From: Billgrantia azerbaijanica
GTDB taxonomy: Bacteria; Pseudomonadota; Gammaproteobacteria; Pseudomonadales; Halomonadaceae
Direction of reading: 5' to 3'
DNA: 64,000 bases
NCBI GenBank assembly: GCA_004551485.1
Contig: SBLD01000004.1
Location: 1-64,000, forward strand
A model generated the notes under the pieces. That model worked only from the letters and a program-made list of their open reading frames with translations. It was not told where the DNA came from and did no database searches. Of the stretch, positions 17,433 to 26,458 are shown in pieces. Position 1 is the stretch's first letter. Each line of letters begins with the position of its first letter. A program made the translations under genes and the position numbers.

Positions 17433-18542
17433 ATGAGCAATGGAAGAGTGCAGTCGCTGCCACTGTGGTTCGCCGCCTGTGGCCTTGCCCTCTGGGCTGG
17501 CGGGGCGGCCGCCGACGAGCGTGCGGACTGGCCGGATGAGGTCCGCCTGGGCACGGCCTCCCTGGGTGGTACCTACCAGATATACGGTGATGGCCTGACG
17601 GCACGCATCACCGAGGAGCTCGGAGTGCGTGGCATCTCCCAGGCCACGGGTGGGCCTTACCACAACATGACGCTGGTGCACACGGGCGAGGCGGAGCTGG
17701 GGCTGGTGACGCTGGGGCCGGCCAAGGAGCTGTGGGACGGTGACGCCGAATTCGCCCGGGGCGAGCAGATGCGCGATGTTCGCGCGCTGTTTCCCATGTA
17801 CCGGACGCCCTTCCATATCGTGGCGCTTGCCGACAGCGGTATCGAAACCGTCGACGACCTGAGCGGCCGGCGGGTCGGCGTCGGCCCCATGGGCGGCACC
17901 TGTGCCACCTACTGGGAGCGGTTCTTCGACGCCTTGGGCGTCGAGGACGTGCGGCTGCAGTATGCCGGGGCCAGCCGCCTGGCGGACTACCTGACCTCGC
18001 GCCTCAGCGATGCCTTCGCCTTCTGTGCCGGCCTGCCGATCAGCGCCTTCGCGCGCCTGGACGAGTTTCACGAGGTGCGCATGTTCGCTTTCAGCGAGGA
18101 GCAGCAGGCGACGCTGGTCGACGCCTTTCCGGTAGAACCTTTCGAGATACCCGCCGATACCTACCCGTCGATGGAGGCGCCCCAGGCCTCCGTGGCCCTG
18201 TGGAACTTCGCCATCGGCCACAAGGACCTCCCGGAGAGCTTCGTCTACGAACTGATGACACTGGTACTGGATCATCCCGAGGCCATGGAGGCGATCCACC
18301 CGGCGGCAGTCGAGACCCGAGCAAAGCACCAGGACAAGAACGATGTGCTCTGGTTCCATCCGGGGGCGGTGCGCTATTACCGGGAGCAGGGCCTCGAGGT
18401 GGCGGACGCCATGCTGCCTCCGGAGATGCGGACGCAAACGGCCGACGAGCAGGACGAGGCTACGAGCGAGAGTGACGCGGCCTCTGAGGAGACGGAAGAC
18501 ACCGGCGATGCCGAGGCTGCCGAGCCGGCCGACGAGGGCTGA
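17433..18542 (+). CDS. TAXI-family TRAP transporter receptor
   Basis: A 369-residue periplasmic receptor of the TAXI family. A Sec signal peptide ends near GGAAADE; the mature part begins VRLGTASLGGTYQIYG, the family's ligand-binding start, followed by QATGGPYHNM and RVGVGPMGGTC. The last 35 residues are extremely acidic (Asp, Glu, Ala, Ser), consistent with a halophile protein surface. TAXI receptors normally need a fused DctQM membrane protein, but none is adjacent, so the partner is elsewhere or the protein works in sensing. GGGGAG lies before the ATG. Confidence 0.88.
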   Translation: MSNGRVQSLPLWFAACGLALWAGGAAADERADWPDEVRLGTASLGGTYQIYGDGLTARITEELGVRGISQATGGPYHNMTLVHTGEAELGLVTLGPAKELWDGDAEFARGEQMRDVRALFPMYRTPFHIVALADSGIETVDDLSGRRVGVGPMGGTCATYWERFFDALGVEDVRLQYAGASRLADYLTSRLSDAFAFCAGLPISAFARLDEFHEVRMFAFSEEQQATLVDAFPVEPFEIPADTYPSMEAPQASVALWNFAIGHKDLPESFVYELMTLVLDHPEAMEAIHPAAVETRAKHQDKNDVLWFHPGAVRYYREQGLEVADAMLPPEMRTQTADEQDEATSESDAASEETEDTGDAEAAEPADEG

Positions 18543-18555
18543 GATCGATGCCGAA

Positions 18556-19185
18556 TCAGGGCAATGGTACCTCGTTGACCCATTTCGGGCAGTGATAGCC
18601 GCGTTCCACGGCGGGACGCCTGGCGATCGCCACGTACCAGCGCTTGACGTTGGGGTAGTCGTCGAGGTCGATCCGCTGCCACTCGAAGCGCGAGGCCCAG
18701 GGCCAGATGGCGATGTCGGCGATGCTGTAGTCGCCGGCCACGAAGTCCCGGCCGGCGAGGCGCTCGTCGAGCACGCCGTAGAGACGGCGGGCTTCCCGGT
18801 GGAAACGCTCCTCGGCGTAGGGCGCCTTGCCGGGATGGAACTTCACGAAGTGGTGCACCTGGCCGAGAAACGGCCCGAAGCCGCCCATCTGCCACATCAG
18901 CCACTCCATGACCCGGTGTCGGCCCTCCAGGTCGCGGGGCAGGAATTGCCCCGTCTTCTCGGCGAGATAGACGAGGATGGCGCCCGACTCCATCAGCACC
19001 ATGCCGGTGTCGTTGTCGCGGATGGCGGGGATCTTGTGGTTGGGGCTCATCTCGGTGAACGGTGGCTGGTGCTGTTCGCCCTGGGTGATATCCACGGCAT
19101 GGGGACGATAGGGCAGGCCGAGTTCTTCCAGCATGATGGATACCTTGCGGCCGTTGGGGGTGCTCCAGGTCCACAGGTCGATCAT
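18556..19185 (-). CDS. Glutathione S-transferase (YfcG/Ure2p-like)
   Basis: A 209-residue GST with an N-terminal thioredoxin-like domain (IDLWTWSTPNGRKVSIMLEE, SPNHKIPAI, ESGAIL) and a C-terminal helical domain (VAGDYSIADIAIWPW). The start motif TWSTPNG and the DITQGEQ..PF segment match the Nu-class YfcG/YghU group, which have disulfide-reductase activity with glutathione. The start at 19185 is favoured by AAGGA 7 bases upstream. It is convergent with the TAXI receptor gene. Confidence 0.9.
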   Translation of the reverse strand: MIDLWTWSTPNGRKVSIMLEELGLPYRPHAVDITQGEQHQPPFTEMSPNHKIPAIRDNDTGMVLMESGAILVYLAEKTGQFLPRDLEGRHRVMEWLMWQMGGFGPFLGQVHHFVKFHPGKAPYAEERFHREARRLYGVLDERLAGRDFVAGDYSIADIAIWPWASRFEWQRIDLDDYPNVKRWYVAIARRPAVERGYHCPKWVNEVPLP

Positions 19186-19448
19186 GGCGGGGTCCTTGGG
19201 CAATGGTTGTTCGGCTCAAGATAGCACCGTGACCGGCCTGGTGGCGCCATCCCCAGGAATTCGGGCTCAGGGGGCGGGGAGCAACGGCGATGCCGTGCGG
19301 TTGAACGCGGCCGGACATGTCGCAATCTGTTAGGGGGAAAGCCCAATGCGGGGCTGACTGCCTGCGGGCAGATCGACTTCCCCGCCGCTGCCGCCGGAAG
19401 GCGCAAACACACCGGCCCGGCAGCGGCGACATCTCGGAGGAGGCTCCC

Positions 19449-20174
19449 ATGAACGCAGCCACGACAACCCGTTCCGGTACGGCCACGCGGCCGGTCCTGA
19501 TGGTGCTGACCAGTCACGGTGAACTGGGCAATACCGGTCGCTCGACGGGCTTCTTCCTGGGCGAGCTCACGCACCCCCTGGCCGTCTTCGAAGAGGCTGG
19601 CCTTCCCGTCGAGCTCGCCTCGCCGCAGGGCGGGGAGCCGCCGGTGGACGGCCTGGATCTGGACGACCCGGTCAATGCGCGCTACTGGAACGACCCGGCC
19701 TTCCGCGACGCCCTGAGCACCACGCAGCCGCTCGAGGCGCTCGATGCCTCGCGCTACTCGGCGCTCTTCTTCGCCGGCGGCCACGGCACCATGTGGGACT
19801 TTCCCGATAACCCGACGCTGCAGCGGCTCACCCGGGAGGCCTGGGAGGCGGGGGCCGTGGTCGGTGCCGTCTGCCACGGGCCTTCGGCACTGGTGAACGT
19901 GCGCCTGACGAACGGCCGCTACCTGGTCGAGGGGCGCGAAGTCAGCGCCTTCACCGACGCCGAGGAGCGGGCGGTGGAACTCGATGGCGTGGTGCCTTTC
20001 CTGCTCGCCTCGCGGCTCGCCGAGCGCGGTGCGATTCACCGGGCGGCCGAGAATTTCGCCGAGCAGGTGACGGTCAGCGGGCGCCTGGTGACCGGACAGA
20101 ACCCGGCCTCCGCCCGCGGCGTGGGCGAGGCAATGCTGGCACAGCTGCGCGAGGCACGGGGAGGGGGCTCATGA
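19449..20174 (+). CDS. DJ-1/PfpI-family protein (Hsp31-like)
   Basis: A 241-residue member of the DJ-1/PfpI superfamily, type 1 glutamine amidotransferase-like. The nucleophile elbow is GAVCHGPSAL with the reactive Cys; the accompanying acid is likely the Glu in FFLGELTHP. The length and the ENFAEQVTVSGRLVTGQNPAS tail match the Hsp31/glyoxalase III group that removes methylglyoxal or repairs glycated proteins. GGAGG lies before the ATG. It overlaps the next gene by 4 bases, so the two form an operon. Confidence 0.87.
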   Translation: MNAATTTRSGTATRPVLMVLTSHGELGNTGRSTGFFLGELTHPLAVFEEAGLPVELASPQGGEPPVDGLDLDDPVNARYWNDPAFRDALSTTQPLEALDASRYSALFFAGGHGTMWDFPDNPTLQRLTREAWEAGAVVGAVCHGPSALVNVRLTNGRYLVEGREVSAFTDAEERAVELDGVVPFLLASRLAERGAIHRAAENFAEQVTVSGRLVTGQNPASARGVGEAMLAQLREARGGGS

Positions 20175-21154
20175 GCCGCTTCGCGGCGGCCTGTGCCGTG
20201 TTCGCGATGGGCGTCTCGACAGCGCTTGCCCAGCCCTCCGGCGACGAGCTCGAGCTTGGCGGGTCGGGGGCGATGAGCCGGGAGGCGTTGGAGGCGGCGC
20301 CCGTCGTCTTCGAACTGGACATTCCCTATGCCGATACCGACAACCCCCGCCAGCGGCTCGACCTCTACCTGCCGGAAGAGCCCGCCGAGACGGCGCTGCC
20401 GGTGATCGTCTTCCTTCATGGCGGCGGATGGCGGCAGGGCGACAAGGGCGACGGGGCGGCGCGGGTGCTGCCCTTCGTGGCCGGCGGTGACTATGCCGCG
20501 GTCTCCGCGGGCTATCGGCTCGCCAACGAGGCGACCTGGCCGGCCCAGCTTGACGACGGCAAGGCGGCGATCCGCTGGGTGAAGGCCCATGCCGACGACC
20601 ATGGCCTGGACCCGGAGCGGATCGCCGTCTGGGGACGCGGTGCAGGAGCGCACCTGGCGCTGATGCTGGGGCTGACCGGCGATGCGCCGGAACTGGAAGG
20701 CGAGCTGGGCACCCACACCGACCGCAACGCCGCGGTGGCCGGCGTGGTGAACTTCTTCGGCGTGACCGACATGCCCGCCATGGTCGACCATCCCAGTGCC
20801 TTCGACCGCTCGAGCCCGGAGGCCCCCGAGGCTCGGCTGCTGGGCAGCGCCCTGCCGGACAGCCCCGAGCGGGCCAAGGCGGCCTCGCCGATCACTCACG
20901 TCAGCGAAGGCGATCCGCCGGTGCTCACCCTGCACGGCACGGACGACCTGGTGGTGCCCTACGAGCAGGCGGTGCGCCTGGACCTGGCCCTGCAGGATGC
21001 CGGCGTGATCAGCCACTTCGTCACCGTGCCCGGCGCCGAACACGGCGACTTCCCGGAAAGGGCCGAGAAGCGGGTCGCCGCCTTCCTCGCCAGGGTGCTG
21101 CGCGACGAGGACGTCGAGGTACCCACCGAGCCGTTGGAGGCGCCCGAGGAGTAG
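20171..21154 (+). CDS. Exported alpha/beta hydrolase lacking the nucleophile serine
   Basis: A 327-residue esterase-like (BD-FAE/HSL type) protein with a signal peptide ending near TALAQ. The oxyanion motif FLHGGGW is at 81-87, the Asp is in HGTDDLVVPY and the His in GAEHGDF. The nucleophile elbow that should read GxSxG reads GRGAG, with Gly157 (codon GGT, one transition from AGT) in the Ser position. The protein is therefore probably catalytically inactive as a serine hydrolase, or serves a binding role. The reading frame is intact and the coding style normal. It is coupled to the DJ-1 gene by a 4-base overlap. Confidence 0.82.
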   Translation: MSRFAAACAVFAMGVSTALAQPSGDELELGGSGAMSREALEAAPVVFELDIPYADTDNPRQRLDLYLPEEPAETALPVIVFLHGGGWRQGDKGDGAARVLPFVAGGDYAAVSAGYRLANEATWPAQLDDGKAAIRWVKAHADDHGLDPERIAVWGRGAGAHLALMLGLTGDAPELEGELGTHTDRNAAVAGVVNFFGVTDMPAMVDHPSAFDRSSPEAPEARLLGSALPDSPERAKAASPITHVSEGDPPVLTLHGTDDLVVPYEQAVRLDLALQDAGVISHFVTVPGAEHGDFPERAEKRVAAFLARVLRDEDVEVPTEPLEAPEE

Positions 21155-21210
21155 TCGACGATCTGGACCAGCTATGCTGCCAGGGGACCAATGGCAGAGG
21201 AGGTATTCCC

Positions 21211-21684
21211 ATGCTTCTCGAAGGTTCCTGCCACTGCGGCGCCGTGCGCTTTCGCGTCGACTCGCCGCATCCCTATCCCTACCAGCGCTGCTACTGCTCG
21301 ATCTGCCGCAAGACCGCCGGTGGTGGCGGCTATGCCATCAACCTCTCTGGGCGGGCCGAGACCCTCGAGGTTGAGGGCGCCGAGCACCGGCGGATCTATC
21401 GCGCCGTGATCGACGGCGAGGAGAGCCCCGGCGAGCGGCACTTCTGCGTGCACTGTGCCAGCGCGCTGTGGGTCTTCGACCCGCGCTGGCCGGAGCTGGT
21501 GCACCCCTTCGCCTCGGCCATCGACAGCGAGCTGCCGATCCCGCCCGAGCGCGTGCACCTGCTGCTCGACAGCAAGGCGAACTGGGTGGAGGTCGAGGCG
21601 CGCGACGGCGACAAGTGCTTCGCCGGCTATCCCGAGGAGAGCCTCGCCGAGTGGCATGAGCGGTTGGGTCTCGTGCGTGACTGA
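21211..21684 (+). CDS. GFA/CENP-V-family zinc protein
   Basis: A 157-residue GFA-domain protein (glutathione-dependent formaldehyde-activating family). Zinc ligands are visible as GSCHCGAVRF, CYCSICRK and HFCVHCAS. The family includes an enzyme that speeds S-hydroxymethylglutathione formation, but most members are uncharacterised. A second, distinct GFA gene lies at 34876. It is preceded by GGAGG and stands after the hydrolase gene in the same direction. Confidence 0.88.
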   Translation: MLLEGSCHCGAVRFRVDSPHPYPYQRCYCSICRKTAGGGGYAINLSGRAETLEVEGAEHRRIYRAVIDGEESPGERHFCVHCASALWVFDPRWPELVHPFASAIDSELPIPPERVHLLLDSKANWVEVEARDGDKCFAGYPEESLAEWHERLGLVRD

Positions 21685-21780
21685 CCGCTCCCCGTGCCTG
21701 TGTCACAATGCCTTGGCCGACCTTTTGGCGGCGGGTGTGGTCGCAGCGTGACGGTGATGGGCCTTTGGGAGAGCCACGAT

Positions 21781-22749
21781 ATGACGGAGCAGCATGACTC
21801 GGCGGAGGGCATTCCGGTCGGCATCAGCGCCTGCCTGATGGGCGAGCAGGTGCGCTACAACGGCGGGCACAAGCGCTCCCGCTACTGTCTGGAGGTGCTC
21901 GCCGAGCGGTTTCGCTTCGAGCCCTTCTGCCCCGAGCTGGTTGCCGGCCTCGGCGTGCCGCGCGATCCCATTCGCCTGGTGGGTGCCCCCGGCGAGGAGC
22001 CGCGCGTAGTGGGCACCAAGGACCCGAGCCTCGACGTCACCGCGCGCCTGGCCGAGGTGAGCGCCACCTTCGCCGATCAGCACCGCCACCTGCGCGGGTT
22101 CATCCTCATGAAGGGCTCGCCGAGCTGTGGGCTCGAGCGCGTCAAGGTCTACCACGCCAACGGCATGCCCAGCCACAGCGACTCGGGGGCCTTCGTGCGC
22201 GCCCTGCGTCGCCACTTCCCCGAGCTGCCCCTGGAAGAAGAGGCGCGGATGAACGACGCCGTGCTGCGCGAGAACTTCATCACCCGCGTCTACGCCTTCG
22301 ACGACTGGAAGCGCCACGTGGAGGCCGACCCCAGCCACCACGCCCTGCTGCAGTTCCACAGCCGCCAGAAGTACCTGCTGATGGCCCACCACGTGGAGGC
22401 CTATCGCGAGCTGGGGCGCTACCTGGCCGATGCCGGCAATCGCCCGCTCGACGAGGCGATGGGGCACTATCTGGGGCGCTTCATGGCAGCGCTCGCTCGC
22501 CCCGCCACCCGCAAGACCCACGCCAACGCTCTGATGCACGTGTTCGGCTACCTCAAGCGGGCCCTGGACAGCGAGACCAAGCAGGACCTCCTCGCGGCGA
22601 TCGACGACTACCGCCAGGGCCACGTGCACCTGGCGGTGCCGATCCGCATGATCAACCACTACGTCAAGCGCCACGGCTCGGCCTACATCCGCGCCCAGAC
22701 CTACCTCGACCCGCATCCCTACGAGCTGGGGCTGCGCAACGCGATTTGA
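21781..22749 (+). CDS. DUF523 and DUF1722 two-domain protein (YbgA-like)
   Basis: A 322-residue protein. The N-terminal DUF523 half has GISACLMGEQVRYNGGHKR, FCPE and KGSPSCGLERV, with conserved cysteines that may bind a cluster or metal. The C-terminal DUF1722 (YbgA) half has FHSRQKYLLMAH and a QGHVHLAVPI segment. In pseudomonads and Halomonas relatives this architecture is often near photolyase genes and is linked to thiouracil or DNA repair functions, but no such gene is adjacent here. The ATG at 21781 is preceded by GGGAG; one eight codons upstream is possible. Confidence 0.85.
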   Translation: MTEQHDSAEGIPVGISACLMGEQVRYNGGHKRSRYCLEVLAERFRFEPFCPELVAGLGVPRDPIRLVGAPGEEPRVVGTKDPSLDVTARLAEVSATFADQHRHLRGFILMKGSPSCGLERVKVYHANGMPSHSDSGAFVRALRRHFPELPLEEEARMNDAVLRENFITRVYAFDDWKRHVEADPSHHALLQFHSRQKYLLMAHHVEAYRELGRYLADAGNRPLDEAMGHYLGRFMAALARPATRKTHANALMHVFGYLKRALDSETKQDLLAAIDDYRQGHVHLAVPIRMINHYVKRHGSAYIRAQTYLDPHPYELGLRNAI

Positions 22750-22834
22750 ACGCTCCTCGCGACGAGTCGTTGACGAGCGGGAGTGATCCGAGCGGAGTAA
22801 ACTACAGGCGAAACCGCACTGGCAGAGGGCAAGA

Positions 22835-23251
22835 ATGGAAGACTTTCACGACATGAGCCCCGAGGACGTGGGGCAGCGTGTGCTCCTGGCCCTCGGCGGC
22901 TTCGACGAGATCGAGCAGGTCGTGCTGTTCGGCTCGCTGGCCCGGGGGCAGGCGCGAATCGACAGCGACGTCGATGTGGCAGTGGAAGCGACCAGGCCGC
23001 TGACGGCGGAGCAGCGCCTGGCCATGACCGAGGCGCTGGCACTGGCCTTGGGGCGCACCGTGGACCTTGTGGATCTCAATGCGGCTGGGCAACCCTTGCT
23101 GACGCAGATCGTCACGACCGGCGTGCGTCTCATGGGCAGTGATACGGCCTGGGCGCGACTGCTCTATCGCAATATTCTCGATAACGAAGATTTCGTACCG
23201 CTGCAGCGCCGGATCCTCAAGGCAAGGCAGGAAGCATGGATCAAGACCTGA
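22835..23251 (+). CDS. MntA-type nucleotidyltransferase antitoxin, module 1
   Basis: A 138-residue MNT-fold nucleotidyltransferase. The catalytic motif GS-x10-DxD is complete: Gly33-Ser34 (GSLARG) and Asp45/Asp47 in DSDVDVAV. In characterised MntA-HepT pairs the enzyme adds AMP to the HEPN partner and so neutralises it. The gene overlaps the following HEPN gene by 16 bases, the usual arrangement. It is the first of three MNT/HEPN modules within 5 kb. A later Met (MSPED) is an alternative start. Confidence 0.88.
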   Translation: MEDFHDMSPEDVGQRVLLALGGFDEIEQVVLFGSLARGQARIDSDVDVAVEATRPLTAEQRLAMTEALALALGRTVDLVDLNAAGQPLLTQIVTTGVRLMGSDTAWARLLYRNILDNEDFVPLQRRILKARQEAWIKT

Positions 23252-23649
23252 TCAATCAGAAACTGGAGTCGCTGCGCCGCTGCGTCGAGCGCCTGAGGAA
23301 CCGCTGCCCTGCCACCGTCGAGGCGCTGGAGGCCGACCTGGATGCCCAGGATATCCTGGCTCTGAATCTGACGCGGGCCGTTCAGCTCTGCGTCGACATC
23401 GCCTCTCATTGGATTGCCGAGCACCACGAGCTGACGTCCCCCATCACCATGGGACAGAGCTTCGAGGTCTTGGCGGAGCGTGGCGTCATCAGCCGTGAGC
23501 TGGCCGACGCCATGAGGAAGTCAGTGGGCTTTCGCAATATCGTCGTGCACAACTACGAGGCGGTGAACTGGCAGGTGGTCTTTACGATCTGTCGTGATCA
23601 TCTGGACCAGTTCCGGCAATTTGCCGCAGTCTTCATGGATCGACGCTAG
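23236..23649 (+). CDS. HepT-type HEPN ribonuclease toxin, module 1
   Basis: A 137-residue HEPN/DUF86 protein. The active-site motif Rx4-6H appears as GFRNIVVHNY with Arg100, His105 and Tyr107; the Tyr is the residue AMPylated in studied pairs. The protein is mostly helical and of normal length. HEPN toxins cut RNA when not restrained by the MNT partner. The gene starts within the end of the MNT gene, so the two are co-translated. Confidence 0.88.
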   Translation: MDQDLINQKLESLRRCVERLRNRCPATVEALEADLDAQDILALNLTRAVQLCVDIASHWIAEHHELTSPITMGQSFEVLAERGVISRELADAMRKSVGFRNIVVHNYEAVNWQVVFTICRDHLDQFRQFAAVFMDRR

Positions 23650-23655
23650 AGCGAG

Positions 23656-24861
23656 ATGCCACTGTTGCCGCCCCCTCTCGAGCGCTTCGCCCGCCTGACC
23701 GCGCTGCTGGCCGAGTGGCAGGCGGCGTGGCGCCCATTGCCGTTCCAGCACCGGACGCTGCCCTGGGAGGCGCGCCTGCCGGGGCTGACGGAGGCGCTGG
23801 GGCGGCTTGATGAGCAGGCAGTGGCGCGGCTGCAGGCCGATCCCTTCGACGCCTCGCCGCTGGTGGCGTGGCTGCCGGTGGCCGAACTCGGTGAGCTCTG
23901 CGACCTGCCGGCGCTGCCCGCCGCGCCGCTCGCCCTGCCGGAGGCGTGGGGGGCGCACGTGGGCGGCCGTAAGTGGTGCCAGATCGCCGCCTTCGCGCCC
24001 CACGTGGCACTGACAACGCGGCAGCCGGTGGTGGAGTGGTGCGCCGGCAAGGGCCACCTGGCGCGCACCCTGGCGCGTCGTCACGATGGCCCGGTGACAG
24101 CCCTGGAGTGGCAGGCGCCGCTGTGCGCGGCGGGCCGGGAGCTGGCCGCACGGCAGGCGGTGAGCGTGAGCCTGGCGCAGCAGGACGTCATGGCGCCCGA
24201 TGCCGGGCGCTGGCTCGGCGGCGCGACGCACGTGGCGGCGCTGCACGCCTGCGGTGATCTGCACGCCCGGCTGATCGAACTCGTCGCCCAGCAGGGCGGG
24301 GCGCTGACCCTCGCCCCGTGCTGCTATCACCGCACCGCCGCCGAGCGCTACCGGCCGCTCTCGCGGCATGGCCGGCGCCTCGCCGCCGAGCACGGCCTGG
24401 CCCTGGGCCGCGACGACCTGACGCTGGCCGTGCAGGAGACCGTCACCGCGCCGCGCGGCGACCGGCGCCGCCGCGAACGGGCCAACGCCTGGCGGCTCGG
24501 CTTCGACCGGCTGCAGCGCGAGGTGCGCGGCATCGACGCCTACCTGCCGGTGCCGAGCCTCGCCCACGGCCGCCTGCCGGACACCTTCGCCGCCTTCTGC
24601 CGCTGGGCGGCGGCGCAGAAGGGACTCACGCTGCCGACGGGCCTCGACTGGGCACGCTTCGAGCGCGAAGGGCAGCGCCGCCTCGCCGAGGTCGCGCGGC
24701 TCGAACTCGTGCGCCACCTCTTTCGCCGGCCGCTGGAGGTGTGGCTGGCGCTGGATCGCCTGCTGCGCCTCGAGGAGGCGGGCCTGGCGGTGGAACTCGG
24801 CACCTTCTGCACCCGCGAGCTCACCCCGCGCAACCTGCTGCTGCGCACCGTGCCCGCCTGA
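23656..24861 (+). CDS. SAM-dependent methyltransferase (Methyltransf_32/RRNAD1-like)
   Basis: A 401-residue methyltransferase. The SAM-binding start is VVEWCAGKGHLART, with a following acidic strand ALEW, and ALHACGDLHARL and LTLAPCCYH as later motifs. The CCYH is typical of the RRNAD1/METTL25-like group. The N- and C-terminal thirds are arginine- and alanine-rich helical extensions. The substrate is unknown. It begins 6 bases after the HEPN gene stop and may be co-transcribed with module 1, so a role in the same defence island cannot be excluded, though such proteins also occur outside them. Confidence 0.8.
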   Translation: MPLLPPPLERFARLTALLAEWQAAWRPLPFQHRTLPWEARLPGLTEALGRLDEQAVARLQADPFDASPLVAWLPVAELGELCDLPALPAAPLALPEAWGAHVGGRKWCQIAAFAPHVALTTRQPVVEWCAGKGHLARTLARRHDGPVTALEWQAPLCAAGRELAARQAVSVSLAQQDVMAPDAGRWLGGATHVAALHACGDLHARLIELVAQQGGALTLAPCCYHRTAAERYRPLSRHGRRLAAEHGLALGRDDLTLAVQETVTAPRGDRRRRERANAWRLGFDRLQREVRGIDAYLPVPSLAHGRLPDTFAAFCRWAAAQKGLTLPTGLDWARFEREGQRRLAEVARLELVRHLFRRPLEVWLALDRLLRLEEAGLAVELGTFCTRELTPRNLLLRTVPA

Positions 24862-24919
24862 ACCATACTGGCCAGGAGCGGTGGCCGACCGGCCCCGCGC
24901 GACGCCGGAAGGATTGCCG

Positions 24920-25930
24920 ATGGTCGTCAAGAGGCGCCGGAGCACGGTGTGGTTGCTGGTGACGGGGGCGCTGCTGGCGGCGGCGCTGGGGGGGAGCTAC
25001 CGGCTGATGTTCCAGATGCCGGGCAGTTCCTACCGGGGTACGCCGCCGCCCCTGGATACTCGTGGCGAGGCGCTGCGCGAGCGCCTGCGGTCGCACGTGC
25101 GGGAACTCTCCGTGGCGATCGGCGAGCGCCACGCCTGGCGTCCCAAGGCACTGCATGCGGCCGCCGACTACATCGAGCGAGCCTTTCGCGACGCTGGCCT
25201 CGAGCCGCGGCGCCTGCCGGTGACGACGGGCGGGCGGGTGTTCCACAATCTCGAGGTGCGCCTGCCCGGCCGTGGGGCAAGCGACGAGATTCTGGTCGTC
25301 GGGGCTCACTACGACACCGTGCGCGACACCCCCGGCGCCGACGACAACGCCTCCGGCGTGGCCGTGCTGCTGGAGCTGGCGCGGCTTCTGCAGGGGGCCG
25401 CGCTCGATCGCGAACTGCGCCTGGTCGCTTTCGTCAACGAGGAGGAGCCGTTCTTCGCCAGCGACGCCATGGGCAGCCTGGCCTATGCCCGCGACGCCCG
25501 GGCGCAGGGCGACGCCATCGTCGGCATGATCTCGCTGGAGATGCTCGGCTACTACACCGACGTGCCCGGCAGCCAGGCGTACCCGCCGCTGCTCGACCTC
25601 GTCTATCCCGACCGCGGTGACTTCATTGCCTTCGTCGGCAACCTGAACGCACGCCCCCTGGTTCGAGAGACCATCGGCATCTTTCGCGAGCACGCCGAGC
25701 TGCCCTCGGAAGGGCTCGCCGCCCCGGAGCTGTTGCGTGACATCCTGCGCTCTGACCACTGGGCGTTCTGGGAAGCCGGCTACCCGGCGATGATGCTCAC
25801 CGACACCGCCAACTTCCGCAATCCGCACTACCACGGCCCCAGCGACACCTGGGAGCGGCTCGACTACGCCCGCATGGCGCGGCTGACCCGGGCACTGGCC
25901 GAGACGCTGGAGCGGCTGGCGCGGGGATGA
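24920..25930 (+). CDS. M28-family zinc aminopeptidase, membrane-anchored
   Basis: A 336-residue M28 peptidase. The N-terminus RRRSTVWLLVTGALLAAALGG is a signal anchor split over a short basic and a hydrophobic run, placing the enzyme in the periplasm. Two-zinc ligands are His130 in GAHYDTV, Asp in GADDNASG, the Glu pair in NEEEPF and the final His in PHYHGPSDT. Such enzymes remove N-terminal residues from peptides. AAGGA stands 7 bases before the chosen ATG. The 3' end of this gene is partly duplicated about 1 kb downstream (26952-27061). Confidence 0.9.
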   Translation: MVVKRRRSTVWLLVTGALLAAALGGSYRLMFQMPGSSYRGTPPPLDTRGEALRERLRSHVRELSVAIGERHAWRPKALHAAADYIERAFRDAGLEPRRLPVTTGGRVFHNLEVRLPGRGASDEILVVGAHYDTVRDTPGADDNASGVAVLLELARLLQGAALDRELRLVAFVNEEEPFFASDAMGSLAYARDARAQGDAIVGMISLEMLGYYTDVPGSQAYPPLLDLVYPDRGDFIAFVGNLNARPLVRETIGIFREHAELPSEGLAAPELLRDILRSDHWAFWEAGYPAMMLTDTANFRNPHYHGPSDTWERLDYARMARLTRALAETLERLARG

Positions 25931-25992
25931 GGGGCGTGGCAACGTAGACCGACTACCGCTTCAACTGGTGAGGGTGTCGAGCGGAGGCATGG

Positions 25993-26400
25993 TCAACCCG
26001 CTTGCAGCTGCGCTTCGGCAAAGTCGAATAGCTTCTGATAGTCGCGCCGGCGAATGATGCTTTCGACAATCTCGGCATCCAGGTTCAGGTAGTCGTGCAC
26101 CAGGGCATTGCGCAGGCCGATCACCTTGTTCCATGGGGTATCGCTGCTATCGTGGCCCAGGGCCTGCAGCTTGGCGAAGGCCTGCCGGGCATCGCTGGGT
26201 ACCACGGCACCGAGGGATTTCAGCCGCTGCTTGGCGATGCCGATACCGGCCTCGGTCAGCAGCTGAAGGTTGCGTTCCGCCGCTCGATAGAGCAGCGGGT
26301 CCAGCCCTTCAGGGCGCGATGCCGCCCGGTGGAGCTGCGCCAGCTCCTCGGCCAGCGTGGCGATATGCTCCCGCATGACGTCGATGTATTCCGGTTCCAC
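25993..26400 (-). CDS. HepT-type HEPN ribonuclease toxin, module 2
   Basis: A HEPN/DUF86 protein of about 135 residues. The motif GLRNALVHDY gives Arg97, His102 and Tyr104. No ATG lies at the expected place, so a GTG at 26400 is chosen, preceded by GGGGG about 9 bases away; the ATG at 26376 would give 127 residues. It lies 58 bases after its MNT partner instead of overlapping it, unlike module 1. The module is on the opposite strand from modules 1 and 3. Confidence 0.85.
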   Translation of the reverse strand: MEPEYIDVMREHIATLAEELAQLHRAASRPEGLDPLLYRAAERNLQLLTEAGIGIAKQRLKSLGAVVPSDARQAFAKLQALGHDSSDTPWNKVIGLRNALVHDYLNLDAEIVESIIRRRDYQKLFDFAEAQLQAG

Positions 26401-26458
26401 GGCGCGTAACCCCCGGTCGGCTATCTGAAGTGGTGTGGTTATCCACGAAGTGGTGTCG

